NCBI RefSeq assembly: GCF_000092125.1
Contig: NC_014212.1
Coordinates: forward strand, 2,190,001 to 2,254,000
Direction of reading: 5' to 3'
DNA length: 64,000 nt
From: Allomeiothermus silvanus DSM 9946
Lineage (GTDB): Bacteria; Deinococcota; Deinococci; Deinococcales; Thermaceae
A model generated the notes under the pieces. That model had not been told where the DNA came from. It ran no database searches and worked only from the letters and a program-made list of their open reading frames with translations. Within the stretch, counting starts at the first letter, position 1. The number at the start of each line of letters is the position of its first letter. The position numbers were made by a program, and so were the translations under genes. Below are positions 40,712-49,596 of the stretch, piece by piece.

Positions 40712-41335
40712 TCAAGAGGGGCCCCCTCCTTCGCGATGAAGGCTTTCGTACCAGTTTCTTACGCGCTCACGCAGGGTTTGCAGATCCCCGTCATTCCAAA
40801 TGACCCAGGTAGCACGGCGGATCTTCTCGTCTTGGGGCAGCTGGTTGGCGTCTCGAGCCAGCACCTCTTCTGGGCTTAGGCCACTACGGGCCACCACCCG
40901 CTCTACACGAAGCTCGAGGGGAGCCGCCACCACCAACACCCCAGAAAGGCCTCCCTCCCGGCCCGCCTCGAAGAGCAGGGGGATGTCGTGGATGACTACC
41001 TGCCCCCCCGCCTGCAGGGCTTGTTGGGTGTCCTCGGCCATGCGTCGGCGCACGTAAGGGTGGATCAGGGCCTCGAGCCTGCGCTTGGCCTCCTGGTCAG
41101 CAAACACCCTCTGGCCGAGCTTGCGGCGGTCTAGAAAACCCCCTGCACAAGCCTCGGGAAACGCTGCGCAAATCTCCTCTTTCAGCACTTCGGCAGCCTC
41201 TCGGGCGTAGAAGTCAGCATCGAGTACCGTCGCGCCAAGTTCGCGTAGCAGGGCCGACACCGTACTTTTCCCGCTACCGATGCTGCCGGTGAGGCCGATA
41301 ATGAGGGGATGCTGGTGGCTATCCGCAGGGTTCAT
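40712..41335 (-). CDS. coaE: Dephospho-CoA kinase
   Basis: The protein has 207 residues with P-loop GLTGSIGSGKSTVSALL, VLDADFYAREA and HDIPLLFEAG. It makes CoA from dephospho-CoA in the last step of CoA synthesis. The start at 41335 (MNPADSHQHPLIIGLTG) follows AAAAGGGG. Its first 9 codons overlap, head to head, the start of the CCA-adding enzyme gene on the other strand. Confidence 0.94.
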   Translation of the reverse strand: MNPADSHQHPLIIGLTGSIGSGKSTVSALLRELGATVLDADFYAREAAEVLKEEICAAFPEACAGGFLDRRKLGQRVFADQEAKRRLEALIHPYVRRRMAEDTQQALQAGGQVVIHDIPLLFEAGREGGLSGVLVVAAPLELRVERVVARSGLSPEEVLARDANQLPQDEKIRRATWVIWNDGDLQTLRERVRNWYESLHREGGGPS

Positions 41336-42616
41336 CTGTCCCCTTTTCCCTTTCCTGCTCAAGGATACCTCGTAGGTGGCGCGGTGCGGGATCTGATGCT
41401 GGGGAAACGGCCCAAAGACCTTGATTTCGTAGTGCCAAACCCAGAAGAAGCCGCTCGAGACCTGGCCCATCGCCTGGGCGGAAGCATTTTCCCGCTAGAC
41501 GAAAAGCGCCGGTTTTGGCGGGTTGTCGCCCCGGGCACAACCTACGACTACGCTCCCATGCCCCAGGGGCTCGAGGTAGACCTGCTCCGCCGGGACTTTA
41601 CGCTCAACGCTCTGGCGGTGAACGAACAGGGTTTAGTGCTGGGGCTACCCATAGCCCGATACGACCTCGAGCACCGTCTGCTCCGGGCTATCCGCAAGGC
41701 CAACCTTTGGGAGGACCCGCTCCGCTCGTTGCGGGCAGTGCGCATTACGCTTACGGCTGGCCTGCGGCTCGAGCCTCACACCGAGGGCTGGATCTACGAA
41801 CACGCCCAGTACCTGCGGGAAAGTGGGGCGCTACCGGCTTGGGAGCGGGTAGGTGAGGAGCTGAGCCAGATCCTCCGGCATCCCGCTGCGGCCGTGGGGT
41901 TCCTCCGCCTCGAGCGGGCGGGGCTGCTCGAGGTCTATTTGCCCGAGTTGGCCGCGGGAATCGGGGTGGAACAGCACGGAGCCCATCATCTGGATGTGTG
42001 GCGACATTCGTTGGAGGTGCTGGCCCAGCTAACCTTACTGCGCCCCGACGCCCATCTCGCGCTGCGCTGGGCCGCCCTCCTGCACGATGTCGCCAAGCCG
42101 CAGACCCGCCAGTGGAGCCCCGAGAAGGGACGCTACACCTTTTACGGCCACGACGCGCTAGGGGCCGAGCAAGCCCGGCAGATCCTGAACCGGCTGCGCC
42201 AGCCCAGCGAGGTGGTCGCTGAGGCCGTCCGGCTGGTGCGCTTGCACATGCAGCACCCTCCGCAGGGAGGGCGCGAACTGCGCCGCTTCCTTCATCGCCG
42301 CCGCGAGGCTTTACCCGAGTTGATCTGGCTGCAGCTGGCCGACATGACCGGAATCTTGGGCTACCGGGAGCGGGTGGAAGAACTCCGCGAGCAGCTCCAA
42401 GCCATCGAGTCCCTTGCTGAAGGCACTCCATCCCCCAAACCGCTCCTGGACGGGCGGGAGGTGATGCGGCTACTCGGGCTCGAGCCCGGCCCCAAGGTGG
42501 GGGAGGCCCTGGCGGCTTTGCTCGAGGCCCAAGCCATAGGTGAGGTACAAAGCCGCACGGAGGCAGCATCGTTTTTGCGTGATGCCTTCGGGGAAGACAA
42601 GGGTCGGATGTCTTAA
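41309..42616 (+). CDS. cca: tRNA nucleotidyltransferase / poly(A) polymerase family with HD domain
   Basis: The protein has 435 residues. The class II nucleotidyltransferase head has GYLVGGAVRDLMLG, PKDLDFVV and LLRRDFTLNALA. The HD domain follows with HHLDVWRHSLEVL and ALLHDVAKP. It adds or repairs the tRNA CCA end, although Thermaceae can split CC- and A-adding between paralogues. The start is supported by GATAAT (41297-41302) ending 6 nt upstream, which places the promoter inside coaE and overlaps the two coding regions by 27 bp. Confidence 0.9.
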   Translation: MLVAIRRVHLSPFPFPAQGYLVGGAVRDLMLGKRPKDLDFVVPNPEEAARDLAHRLGGSIFPLDEKRRFWRVVAPGTTYDYAPMPQGLEVDLLRRDFTLNALAVNEQGLVLGLPIARYDLEHRLLRAIRKANLWEDPLRSLRAVRITLTAGLRLEPHTEGWIYEHAQYLRESGALPAWERVGEELSQILRHPAAAVGFLRLERAGLLEVYLPELAAGIGVEQHGAHHLDVWRHSLEVLAQLTLLRPDAHLALRWAALLHDVAKPQTRQWSPEKGRYTFYGHDALGAEQARQILNRLRQPSEVVAEAVRLVRLHMQHPPQGGRELRRFLHRRREALPELIWLQLADMTGILGYRERVEELREQLQAIESLAEGTPSPKPLLDGREVMRLLGLEPGPKVGEALAALLEAQAIGEVQSRTEAASFLRDAFGEDKGRMS

Positions 42617-42669
42617 CCCCTTCTTAGGACAAGGTTCATCCAGCCCCCGCCCTGGACGGTAATAGTGAA

Positions 42670-43158
42670 GTGGTGTATTACCTATTGATGCTTATCCTGC
42701 TGCTGAGCGCCTGCGCCCAGAAAGCTCCGCCTGACAACCAAGCCCGGGCTTTCCTAGACGCGGTAAACCTGGCTCGCAGCACCGCCCGCGAGTGCGGCAC
42801 CCAGTCCTTCGCTGCAACCCCGCCCCTCACCTGGAGCCCCCAGCTCGCCCAGGCCGCCCAGGCCCACAGCGACTACATGGCCCAAACCGGGAAGTTCGGC
42901 CATGAGGGAATTGGGGATGGAACCCCGGCGGAACGGGTGAGCAGGACTGGCTATAGCTGGCGCAGCCTAGGGGAAAACATCGCCTGGGGCCAACCCTCGA
43001 GCATCCTCGACCTGCAGGCGGTGATGCAGGGCTGGCTGGGAAGCCCCGGCCACTGTAGCAACCTCATGAACCCCGCCTTCACCCAAGTCGGGATGGCCTG
43101 GAGCACCAGCAGCGACGACCGCATCTACTGGACTCAGGTCTTGGCCGCCCCACGCTGA
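42670..43158 (+). CDS. CAP/SCP-like extracellular lipoprotein
   Basis: The protein has 162 residues. A short signal peptide ends in the lipobox LSAC, so it is a predicted lipoprotein. The rest is a CAP (SCP/PR-1) domain with ALNLAR-like VNLARSTAREC, the His in QAHSDYMA, GENIAWG and GWLGSPGHCSNLMNP. Bacterial CAP proteins are secreted and of uncertain activity. The start is GTG 42670 or the adjacent GTG 42673. Confidence 0.87.
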   Translation: MVYYLLMLILLLSACAQKAPPDNQARAFLDAVNLARSTARECGTQSFAATPPLTWSPQLAQAAQAHSDYMAQTGKFGHEGIGDGTPAERVSRTGYSWRSLGENIAWGQPSSILDLQAVMQGWLGSPGHCSNLMNPAFTQVGMAWSTSSDDRIYWTQVLAAPR

Positions 43159-43234
43159 AACCTAAACGCTCGGTTGCAGGTTCTTAATCTCTGGCCCCTT
43201 GAGCCATGGTTTACTTCACGGTAGAGGGGGTTGC

Positions 43235-44527
43235 ATGAGCCTAAACCGATTCCGCTTGGCCAGTATGAGCGGCCTGCTGGCAGTTTCATTGTGGGCCTGT
43301 GGTTCCAATGCCCAGCAGATTCCGCCGGGGCCGCCCGATGAGGCTTCAAGGCGAATTACCTTGCCCAAGGGCTTCCAAATACGCATCTTCGCCGATAACC
43401 TAGCCGGCACACCCCGCTTCATGGCGGTGGGGCCGGACGGGAGCCTTTACCTCTCGCTGATGTCGGGGGGCAAGGTAGCCCGACTGCCCGACGCCAACAA
43501 AGATGGCAAGGCCGATAAGGTGGAGAACCTGCCCTTCAACTTCAATCAGCCGCACGGGCTCGAGTTCCACCGGGAGGGTAACGACTGGTGGCTTTACGTG
43601 GCCCAGGTGGACAAAATCGAACGGCTCAAGTTCAATCCCGGAGGGAGCTTCAGCAACCGCCAAAAGCTGCTAGACCTGCCGATGCCCGCCGGCCACAGCA
43701 GCCGCACCGTGCACTTCGGGCCCGACGGCATGATGTATGTGTCGCTAGGTTCTGTAACCAACAAGGGCAATGAGCCCGACCCCCGCTTTGCCGCTATCCT
43801 GCGCTATAAGGTCGAGGCGGACGGCACCGTGAGCATCCCTGCCGATAACCCCTTCGCAACCGACCCCAACCCTGCCCGACGCCCGATCTGGGCCGAGGGG
43901 CTGCGCAATAGCGTGGACTTTCTCTGGACCCCCCAGGGGAAGCTCTGGGCCAGTACCCACGGCAGTGATAACGTGAGGCTCAACCCCAGCGACCCTCCCG
44001 ATAACCAGCCCTATGAGGAGATGATCAACCAGATCGAGCCGGGTAAGCACTATGGTTGGCCTTACTGCATCGCCCCAGTACTTGGAGCCAACCTTCCCCC
44101 ACAGAAGCCGGAGATCCCCGACCCCACCACCGAAGCCAGCAACCCGCAGAACTTCGACTGCATGAAAGCCGTACCGGCCCTCTTCACCCTGCCCGCCCAC
44201 AGCGCCCCGCTGGGGATGGAGTGGGGCGGGAGCTTTACCAACTTTCCCAAGGAATACCAAAATAGCGTCTTCATCGCCCTGGCGGGCTCCTGGAACACCG
44301 ATCTCCCGGCCAACTACCGCGACTGCAAGATCGAGCGGATCATCGTCGAAAACGGCCTGCCGGTGCGCTCAGAGACCTTCGCCAACGGCTGGCGACAGGG
44401 TGGGCAGAAGTGCGGCGCGGCCTGGGGCCGCCCCACCGACCTCGTAGCCGCCCCCGACGGCAGCATGTTCGTCTCCGACGGGCACGGGGGGCGGGTCTAC
44501 CGGATCGTCTACACCGGAAATCAGTAA
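43235..44527 (+). CDS. PQQ-type sugar/sorbosone dehydrogenase-like lipoprotein
   Basis: The protein has 430 residues with a signal peptide ending LWACGS (lipobox). A six-bladed propeller follows with AVGPDGSLYLSLMSGG, QPHGLEFHR, GHSSRTVHFGPDGMMYVS, WAEGLRN and HYGWPYC. It resembles soluble glucose/L-sorbosone dehydrogenases; the PQQ and Ca sites cannot be verified by eye. The ATG at 43235 follows GAGGGGG. Repeat B begins at the base after the stop, and a terminator lies ~145 bp downstream. Confidence 0.87.
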   Translation: MSLNRFRLASMSGLLAVSLWACGSNAQQIPPGPPDEASRRITLPKGFQIRIFADNLAGTPRFMAVGPDGSLYLSLMSGGKVARLPDANKDGKADKVENLPFNFNQPHGLEFHREGNDWWLYVAQVDKIERLKFNPGGSFSNRQKLLDLPMPAGHSSRTVHFGPDGMMYVSLGSVTNKGNEPDPRFAAILRYKVEADGTVSIPADNPFATDPNPARRPIWAEGLRNSVDFLWTPQGKLWASTHGSDNVRLNPSDPPDNQPYEEMINQIEPGKHYGWPYCIAPVLGANLPPQKPEIPDPTTEASNPQNFDCMKAVPALFTLPAHSAPLGMEWGGSFTNFPKEYQNSVFIALAGSWNTDLPANYRDCKIERIIVENGLPVRSETFANGWRQGGQKCGAAWGRPTDLVAAPDGSMFVSDGHGGRVYRIVYTGNQ

Positions 44528-44617
44528 GAGCGGTTACCACGAATACTCGGTACAGCGGGGTTTGCTGGGCCGAGTACATTACGCCCCACCGTGGGAGGCG
44601 TAATGGTGGGAAACGCG
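44528..44617 (+). repeat. 90-bp dispersed repeat B, copy 2
   Basis: It starts immediately after the stop codon of the sugar dehydrogenase gene and ends ~80 bp before rnr. It is 94 percent identical to the reverse complement of 29891-29980. It keeps the terminal inverted repeats and the TTACGCC / GGCGTAA hairpin; several differences fall in the stem. Relative to the adjacent gene end it has the same orientation as copy 1. Confidence 0.85.
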
Positions 44618-44669
44618 AAAAGACGAAACCGGCGTCTTTGCTGCGGACTCTCTGTATTAGCAAGCACAG

Positions 44670-44693
44670 CCCCCGGCTCGAGCCGGGGGTTTT
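44670..44693 (+). terminator. Terminator between convergent sugar dehydrogenase and rnr genes
   Basis: A G/C-rich inverted repeat (CCCCCGGCT and AGCCGGGGG around CG) is followed by TTTT. It ends 4 bp before the rnr stop on the other strand, so one hairpin probably serves both directions. Confidence 0.88.
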
Positions 44694-44697
44694 CCCT

Positions 44698-47289
44698 TTA
44701 TCGCCAGCGATTCCGACGGCGGCGCGAACTTTTACCCTGCCGCTCTCCCGGATTGCCGCTTTGGGGCTGAGGCGCTTCTTTCGCCGCGTAGCGGGGAGGC
44801 TTCTGGGATGACCGGGCCTCATGCCTGGGCTGGCCAGCTTGGCTCGAGCGGCTCCTTTCACCCCCGGCCCGCTCATGCTGGCCACTCCTACCCCCCGAGC
44901 GACGGTTCTGTGGCGGGGTTTCGTCCTCGGTCTTCTGCCATTCGCCAAAATACATCCGGCTCATCGTGACTTTGGGGCCACGCTCGCGGCGCTCCCGACC
45001 TTCCGGGGGGCCGACCACGCGGCGTTTTTTTGTACCTTCCATATTCTTCTCCTTTGTTCTGCTTGGCTTAGTTGTAGCCAGGACGGGTTTTCTCGAGACC
45101 TCTCGAGAAATTTCGGGTTTTGCAGTGTTGCTGGGGCGCACAGCCGCAAACTCAGCGGGAACCAGCTCGATCTGCCGGGTGGGCAGGTTCACGCCCTGAA
45201 TCACCACCTCCAAGGGGTCGCCGATGCGGATGCGCCGCTTGGTGCGGGTGCCGACCAGCGAGAGGGTTTCTTCCACGTACTCGTAGTGGTCGTCGAGGAG
45301 GCTCGAGAGCCGCACCATCCCCTCCACCCCGTTCTCGAGCGCCACAAACACCCCGAAGCCGGTCACCCCCGAGACTACCCCGCCGAAGCGCTCCCCTTTG
45401 TGGAGTTCGGCCCAGCAGCACTGGTAATACTTGGTGAGGTCGCGCTCGGCGGCTTCAGCGGAGCGCTCACGGCTCGAGGTGTGCTCGGCCATGCGGGGGA
45501 ACACCTCGCGCCAGTGCTCCACCTTCTCCGGGGTGAGCCTGCGCCGCATCAGGGTCTTGAGCACCCGGTGCACAATCAGGTCGGGGTAACGGCGGATGGG
45601 GCTGGTGAAGTGTAGGTAGTGCTCGGCGGCCAAGCCGAAGTGGCCTAGGTTCTCGTGGGCGTAGCGGGCCAGCTTCAACGAGCGCAGCAACAATGTCGAG
45701 ACCATAGGGGCCTCGGGCTTACCCTCGACCTGTTTGAGGATGGCCTGCATAGCCTTGGGGCTGGGCTCCATCCCCGGCAACTCGTACCCGAGCTTGGAGA
45801 GTTGCGCTGCCAACTTGGCGTAAGCCATATCCGTAGGGTCTTCGTGGACCCGGTAGAGGGCCGGTAGCCCCTTATCCGAGAGGTACTTGGCCACAATCCG
45901 GTTCGCCAGGAGCATGAGTTCTTCGATGAGGCTGCGGGCGTCGGGCTCGGTCTGGGGAATCAGGTGGATCTCCCCTGCCTCGCCGATGTCTACCTTGACC
46001 TCGGTGAAGTGGAAGTCCAGGGCTCCTGCGGCCACCCGCTTGGCCTTGAGCTTGCGGGTTAGCTCGAGGAGAAGGGCCAGGTCGGGCTCGAGCCACTTGA
46101 ACTCATCGGGCATTCCCTTGCCCTCTGCGAAGGCCTGCACCTGGGTGTAGGTAAGCCTGGCCTTAGAGCGGATGACCCCCTCCCGGAAGCTGTGCCTCAG
46201 TACCCGCCCACCGTCGGTGATTTCTACCAGCACCGAGAGCACCAGGCGGTCTTGGCCAGGAACCAGCGAGCAAACGCCATTAGAGAGCTTCTCCGGAAGC
46301 ATCGGCAGCACCCGGCCCGGCAAGTAGACGCTGGTGCCCCGCTCGTAGGCTTCCTTGTCCAAGGCACTCCCCTCCCGCACGTAGTGGGAGACATCCGCGA
46401 TGTGCACCCCGATGCGGTAGCGGTTTCCCTCCAGCCGCTCCACGTGGATGGCGTCGTCGAAGTCCTTGGCGTCAATCCCGTCGATGGTGAAGACATTGAG
46501 GGAACGGAAGTCGGCGCGGCGGGCGATCTCTTCGGGCGGAATGGACTCAGGGATAGCCTCGGCTTCTGCCAGGGCCTCCGGATCAAACTCCGACTTGAGG
46601 TCGTGATTGACGATCACCGCGCGGGTTTCGCTCTGGGGGTCGTCGGCCATCCCCAGGTACTCGAGGAAGGTTGCGTAGATCTCGCCCCCCTTGTCCCCCG
46701 TTTGCGGGAAGTGCAGCTCGACTGCAATCCGCGCGCCCTGCTCGAGGCCAGCCAGTCCTTCGGGCTCGAGCTTGACCTTGCCCGGCAGCCGGGGGTCGTC
46801 GGGTAGCACCCAGGCGTAGCCCCGGCGGAACTCGAGCCTGCCGGTAAGCTTGCTGCGCGAGCGCTCGAGCACCTGGGCAACCTTACCCCATGGCCGCCGA
46901 TCCCGGCCCGGCGGCTGGGGGTAGGCCAGCACCTGATCGCCGTGCCAGGCCCCACCCAAAAACTCTTTGGGGATATAGAGGTCGCGCTGCTCGGGAGGGG
47001 GCAGCCGGGCCTGGTCGGGAGCTAGCGCATCGGGGATGACGAAGCCAAAGCCCGCGGGGTGAACCTGCAGGCGGCCCACAAAGCCTTTGTTCCCCCGTTT
47101 TGGGGCAGGTTTAGCCTCAGGCAAAGCGTATAGCCCCCGGCGGGGCTCGATCAGCCTGCCCTGCTTTACCAGCTCGGCCAAAGCAGACTTGACTTCTTCT
47201 CGCTCGAGGCGGAGCATCCGCTGCACCTCGCGCAGGCTATAGGTTTTGGTGGGGTTCTTGCGCAAATACTCAAGTATACGTTCGGTCAT
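44698..47289 (-). CDS. rnr: Ribonuclease R
   Basis: This 863-residue exoribonuclease has an N-terminal winged helix (YSLREVQRMLRLEREEV), cold-shock-like OB domains, the RNB catalytic domain (TIDGIDAKDFDDAIHVERL with the four Asp residues) and a C-terminal S1 domain (FGGVVSGVTGFGVFVALENG). An unusually long basic tail of ~130 residues, rich in Arg, Gln and Ser, follows and is probably disordered and RNA-binding. GGAG lies 6 nt before the ATG. TAGCGT ~25 nt upstream could be the -10. Confidence 0.94.
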   Translation of the reverse strand: MTERILEYLRKNPTKTYSLREVQRMLRLEREEVKSALAELVKQGRLIEPRRGLYALPEAKPAPKRGNKGFVGRLQVHPAGFGFVIPDALAPDQARLPPPEQRDLYIPKEFLGGAWHGDQVLAYPQPPGRDRRPWGKVAQVLERSRSKLTGRLEFRRGYAWVLPDDPRLPGKVKLEPEGLAGLEQGARIAVELHFPQTGDKGGEIYATFLEYLGMADDPQSETRAVIVNHDLKSEFDPEALAEAEAIPESIPPEEIARRADFRSLNVFTIDGIDAKDFDDAIHVERLEGNRYRIGVHIADVSHYVREGSALDKEAYERGTSVYLPGRVLPMLPEKLSNGVCSLVPGQDRLVLSVLVEITDGGRVLRHSFREGVIRSKARLTYTQVQAFAEGKGMPDEFKWLEPDLALLLELTRKLKAKRVAAGALDFHFTEVKVDIGEAGEIHLIPQTEPDARSLIEELMLLANRIVAKYLSDKGLPALYRVHEDPTDMAYAKLAAQLSKLGYELPGMEPSPKAMQAILKQVEGKPEAPMVSTLLLRSLKLARYAHENLGHFGLAAEHYLHFTSPIRRYPDLIVHRVLKTLMRRRLTPEKVEHWREVFPRMAEHTSSRERSAEAAERDLTKYYQCCWAELHKGERFGGVVSGVTGFGVFVALENGVEGMVRLSSLLDDHYEYVEETLSLVGTRTKRRIRIGDPLEVVIQGVNLPTRQIELVPAEFAAVRPSNTAKPEISREVSRKPVLATTKPSRTKEKNMEGTKKRRVVGPPEGRERRERGPKVTMSRMYFGEWQKTEDETPPQNRRSGGRSGQHERAGGERSRSSQAGQPRHEARSSQKPPRYAAKEAPQPQSGNPGERQGKSSRRRRNRWR

Positions 47290-47558
47290 TCAACTCCAGG
47301 GTCAGCGAAGACAACGCTAATCTCTGCTGTACACGGGGGCCGGAGGTTTCGAGCTTGCGGGTTCGCACCGCCCACCCCGTGATTAAAACCCATGGTCCTA
47401 GATTGAGACGGATCTGTCTAGTACCAAACTCCCATTTGTCCACCCCGCACCGCAGCCCACCCGAGCCGCCGAGCGCTGGGCTAAGTGGATGGTGCTTCCG
47501 GGCCCCCACGGTGAGCGTCCGAAACTCCACCGCTCCGACAAGCTCACCCTGGGGTGAC

Positions 47559-48794
47559 TTAAAGAACCCCTTCGAGCGTGGCCTTGGTGGCCTCCAAGCT
47601 CTGCTCGAGCGCTTCTACACAGGCATCGATGTGTTCTTGCTCGACGATCAGCGGGGGCTCGAGGCGGACTACCTTAGGGTTGTTGAGCCCGAAGGCGGTG
47701 AGGACGCCGCGCGAAGCTAGTTCGGAGACGACCAAAGCCCCGATATCTGCATCGGTGAACTCGAGGCCCACCATGAGCCCCCGCCCGCGTACCTCCTCGA
47801 TGAACTCGGGATACGCGGAGTGCAGGCCGGAGAGCTTGCCCATCAGGTAGCGGCCCATCTCCTGCGCCCGCTCGGGCAGATTTAGCTCTTGCGTGACCTC
47901 GATGGCCGCCAACGCCGCCGCCGCTGCCAGGGGGTTCCCGCCGAAGGTGGTGGAGTGGATGAGGGGCTCTTTCTTGTAGATCTCGCCGATCTCCGGGCGC
48001 ATGACGGTGGCGGAGATCGGCATCACCCCACCTCCCAAAGCCTTGGCGCTGGTCAGGATGTCTGGCTCGACCCCCTCCCACTCTACCGCCCACATCTTGC
48101 CGGTGCGGCCCAAGCCGGTCTGTATCTCATCGGCGATGAGCAAGACCCCGTGCTTGCGGGCGATGGCCTGTACCTCGCACAAATAGCCCTGCATGGGCAC
48201 CCGGATGCCGCCCTCGCCCTGGATGGGCTCGAGGATGATCGCTGCGGTCTCGGGGGTGATGGCCTTGGCTATCGCTTCCGAATCGCCAAAGGGGACCACC
48301 TTCACACCGGGGACCAAGGGGCGTACCGGGTCTTGGTAGTGGGACTTGGGGGTGACCGAGAGGGCTCCCATGGTCTTGCCGTGGTAGGCGCCCTGGGTGG
48401 TGATGAACTCGGTCTTGCCGGAGAGTATGCGGGCGAATTTCAGCGCGGCCTCCACCGCCTCGGTGCCAGAGTTCCCAAAGAAGCTAATTGAGAGTGAGCC
48501 GGGGGTGATCTCGGCCAGCTTTTCGGCCAGCCGGGCGGTGGGCTCGGAGACCAGAACCCGCACCGACATCGGCATGCGGTCGAGCTGGCGTTTGACCGCC
48601 TCCACCACCCGAGGGTGGCGGTGGCCTAGCGACAAGGTTCCATACAGCCCGAGGAAGTCCAGGTAACGCTTGCCTTCGGTATCCCAGACGTACACTCCCT
48701 CGGCATGGGACTCGACCTTATCGAGCCCGGTAAAGCGGAGCAGCCCAGCCAGGCCGGGGTTGATGTGCTTTTCAAACGCAGCGAAGGCGTCCAT
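47559..48794 (-). CDS. Class III PLP aminotransferase (acetylornithine/putrescine type)
   Basis: The protein has 411 residues with FFGNSGTEAVEAALKFAR, AAIILEPIQGEGG, IADEIQTGLGRTGKM and the PLP lysine in SAKALGGGVMP. The N terminus (INPGLAGLLRFTGLDKVE) is closer to putrescine aminotransferase than to ArgD; the substrate is uncertain. A TAAACT box (48802-48807) ends exactly 7 nt before the ATG, so the mRNA looks leaderless. A tandem repeat array lies ~100 bp upstream. Confidence 0.88.
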   Translation of the reverse strand: MDAFAAFEKHINPGLAGLLRFTGLDKVESHAEGVYVWDTEGKRYLDFLGLYGTLSLGHRHPRVVEAVKRQLDRMPMSVRVLVSEPTARLAEKLAEITPGSLSISFFGNSGTEAVEAALKFARILSGKTEFITTQGAYHGKTMGALSVTPKSHYQDPVRPLVPGVKVVPFGDSEAIAKAITPETAAIILEPIQGEGGIRVPMQGYLCEVQAIARKHGVLLIADEIQTGLGRTGKMWAVEWEGVEPDILTSAKALGGGVMPISATVMRPEIGEIYKKEPLIHSTTFGGNPLAAAAALAAIEVTQELNLPERAQEMGRYLMGKLSGLHSAYPEFIEEVRGRGLMVGLEFTDADIGALVVSELASRGVLTAFGLNNPKVVRLEPPLIVEQEHIDACVEALEQSLEATKATLEGVL

Positions 48795-49188
48795 GCCCTC
48801 AAGTTTACCGCCGATCGATTAGAAGCAAGGCGACCTCTGGAATTCATCTGAGCCCTACCCGAGAGGTTGGTTTCGCCGACCGTAGGGCAGTGAAGGGCCA
48901 TCGGCCCCCGGCTGGCGCCGGTACTCAAGTGAAGGGCCATCGGCCCCCGGCTGGCGCCGGTACTCAAGTGAAGGGCCATCGGCCCCCGGCTGGCGCCGGT
49001 ACTCAAGTGAAGGGCCATCGGCCCCCGGCTGGCGCCGGTACTCAGGGGTAGCGTTCCAAGCGAAAGCCCATCTGCTGCATGTGCTTCCCTGGACTCGCTA
49101 CCCGGCTATCGCCACAAACATACGCCGCGGGCGGGGCCGCCAAAAGAAGCAGAGCAAATGGGTTTCTTATCACCTCTACCAATGGCCA
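48795..49188. other. 394-bp intergenic region containing a tandem array
   Basis: It holds the leaderless promoter of the aminotransferase at the left, the 4 x 39 bp tandem repeat at 48891-49046, and ~140 bp with no recognised feature before the thioesterase stop. Confidence 0.6.
48891..49046. repeat. Tandem repeat, four 39-bp units
   Basis: Units start at 48891, 48930, 48969 and 49008. The first three are identical and the fourth differs only at its end. Each unit contains two small hairpins, GGGCC-ATC-GGCCC and CCGGC-TGGC-GCCGG. There are no spacers, so it is not a CRISPR. It lies between two minus-strand genes, upstream of the aminotransferase promoter. Confidence 0.95.
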
Positions 49189-49596
49189 CTACGAGCTTAG
49201 CTCGCGGTACTCGCTGAGCTTGGAAAGGAGATCGGTGGGCATACGCACGGCTTTACCGCTAGAGTCCGAGACCAGATGCCGGGTAAACCCCTCGGCCAAA
49301 AGCTGCTCCCCCCGCCAGATACGGTACTGGTAGCGCACCGTGCGGGCGGTGACCTCGGCCAGCCACACCTCGACCTCCACCTTGTCGCCAAAGCGGGCCG
49401 GGCTGCGGTAGGTGAGCCCTAGTTCGACCACCGGGTAAGCGATGCCCCGCCGCTCGATCTCGGGGTAGGGTTGACCGATGCGCTCGAGCCACTCCACCCG
49501 GGCCGCCTCCAACCAAGGCACGTAGCTCGAGTGGTGAACGACGCCCATCGCGTCGGTCTCGGCGTAGCGAACAGTGATGGGGTGACGAATCCTCAC
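49189..49596 (-). CDS. Acyl-CoA thioesterase (YbgC/FadM, 4HBT fold)
   Basis: This 135-residue hot-dog-fold enzyme has RYAETDAMGVVHHSSYVPWL (catalytic Asp), followed by WLEAARVEWL. The GTG at 49596 is chosen because it overlaps the rbfA stop in GTGA and has GGAGAG upstream (complement of 49602-49607). An upstream in-frame ATG at 49629 lies inside rbfA. It hydrolyses acyl-CoA thioesters; the substrate is unknown. It is last in the glmM-rbfA-thioesterase run. Confidence 0.9.
   Translation of the reverse strand: MRIRHPITVRYAETDAMGVVHHSSYVPWLEAARVEWLERIGQPYPEIERRGIAYPVVELGLTYRSPARFGDKVEVEVWLAEVTARTVRYQYRIWRGEQLLAEGFTRHLVSDSSGKAVRMPTDLLSKLSEYRELSS

Noticed and set aside
41751-42569. 272-codon frame antisense to cca
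   Set aside because: Ala/Arg/Pro/Gly-rich translation without motifs, exactly opposite a recognised gene.
47290-47558. T-box or other riboswitch in the rnr upstream region
   Set aside because: No T-box core motif, no terminator/antiterminator pair, and RNase R is not a usual T-box target. I see nothing definite in these 269 bp besides a possible -10 near the rnr start.
48626-49018. Minus-strand open frame with 13-residue repeats (MALHLSTGASRGP)
   Set aside because: It is only the tandem DNA repeat read as protein and then runs out of frame into the aminotransferase gene; no ribosome-binding site and codon use does not fit.
48891-49046. CRISPR array
   Set aside because: Units are contiguous 39-bp copies without spacers and no cas genes are nearby.
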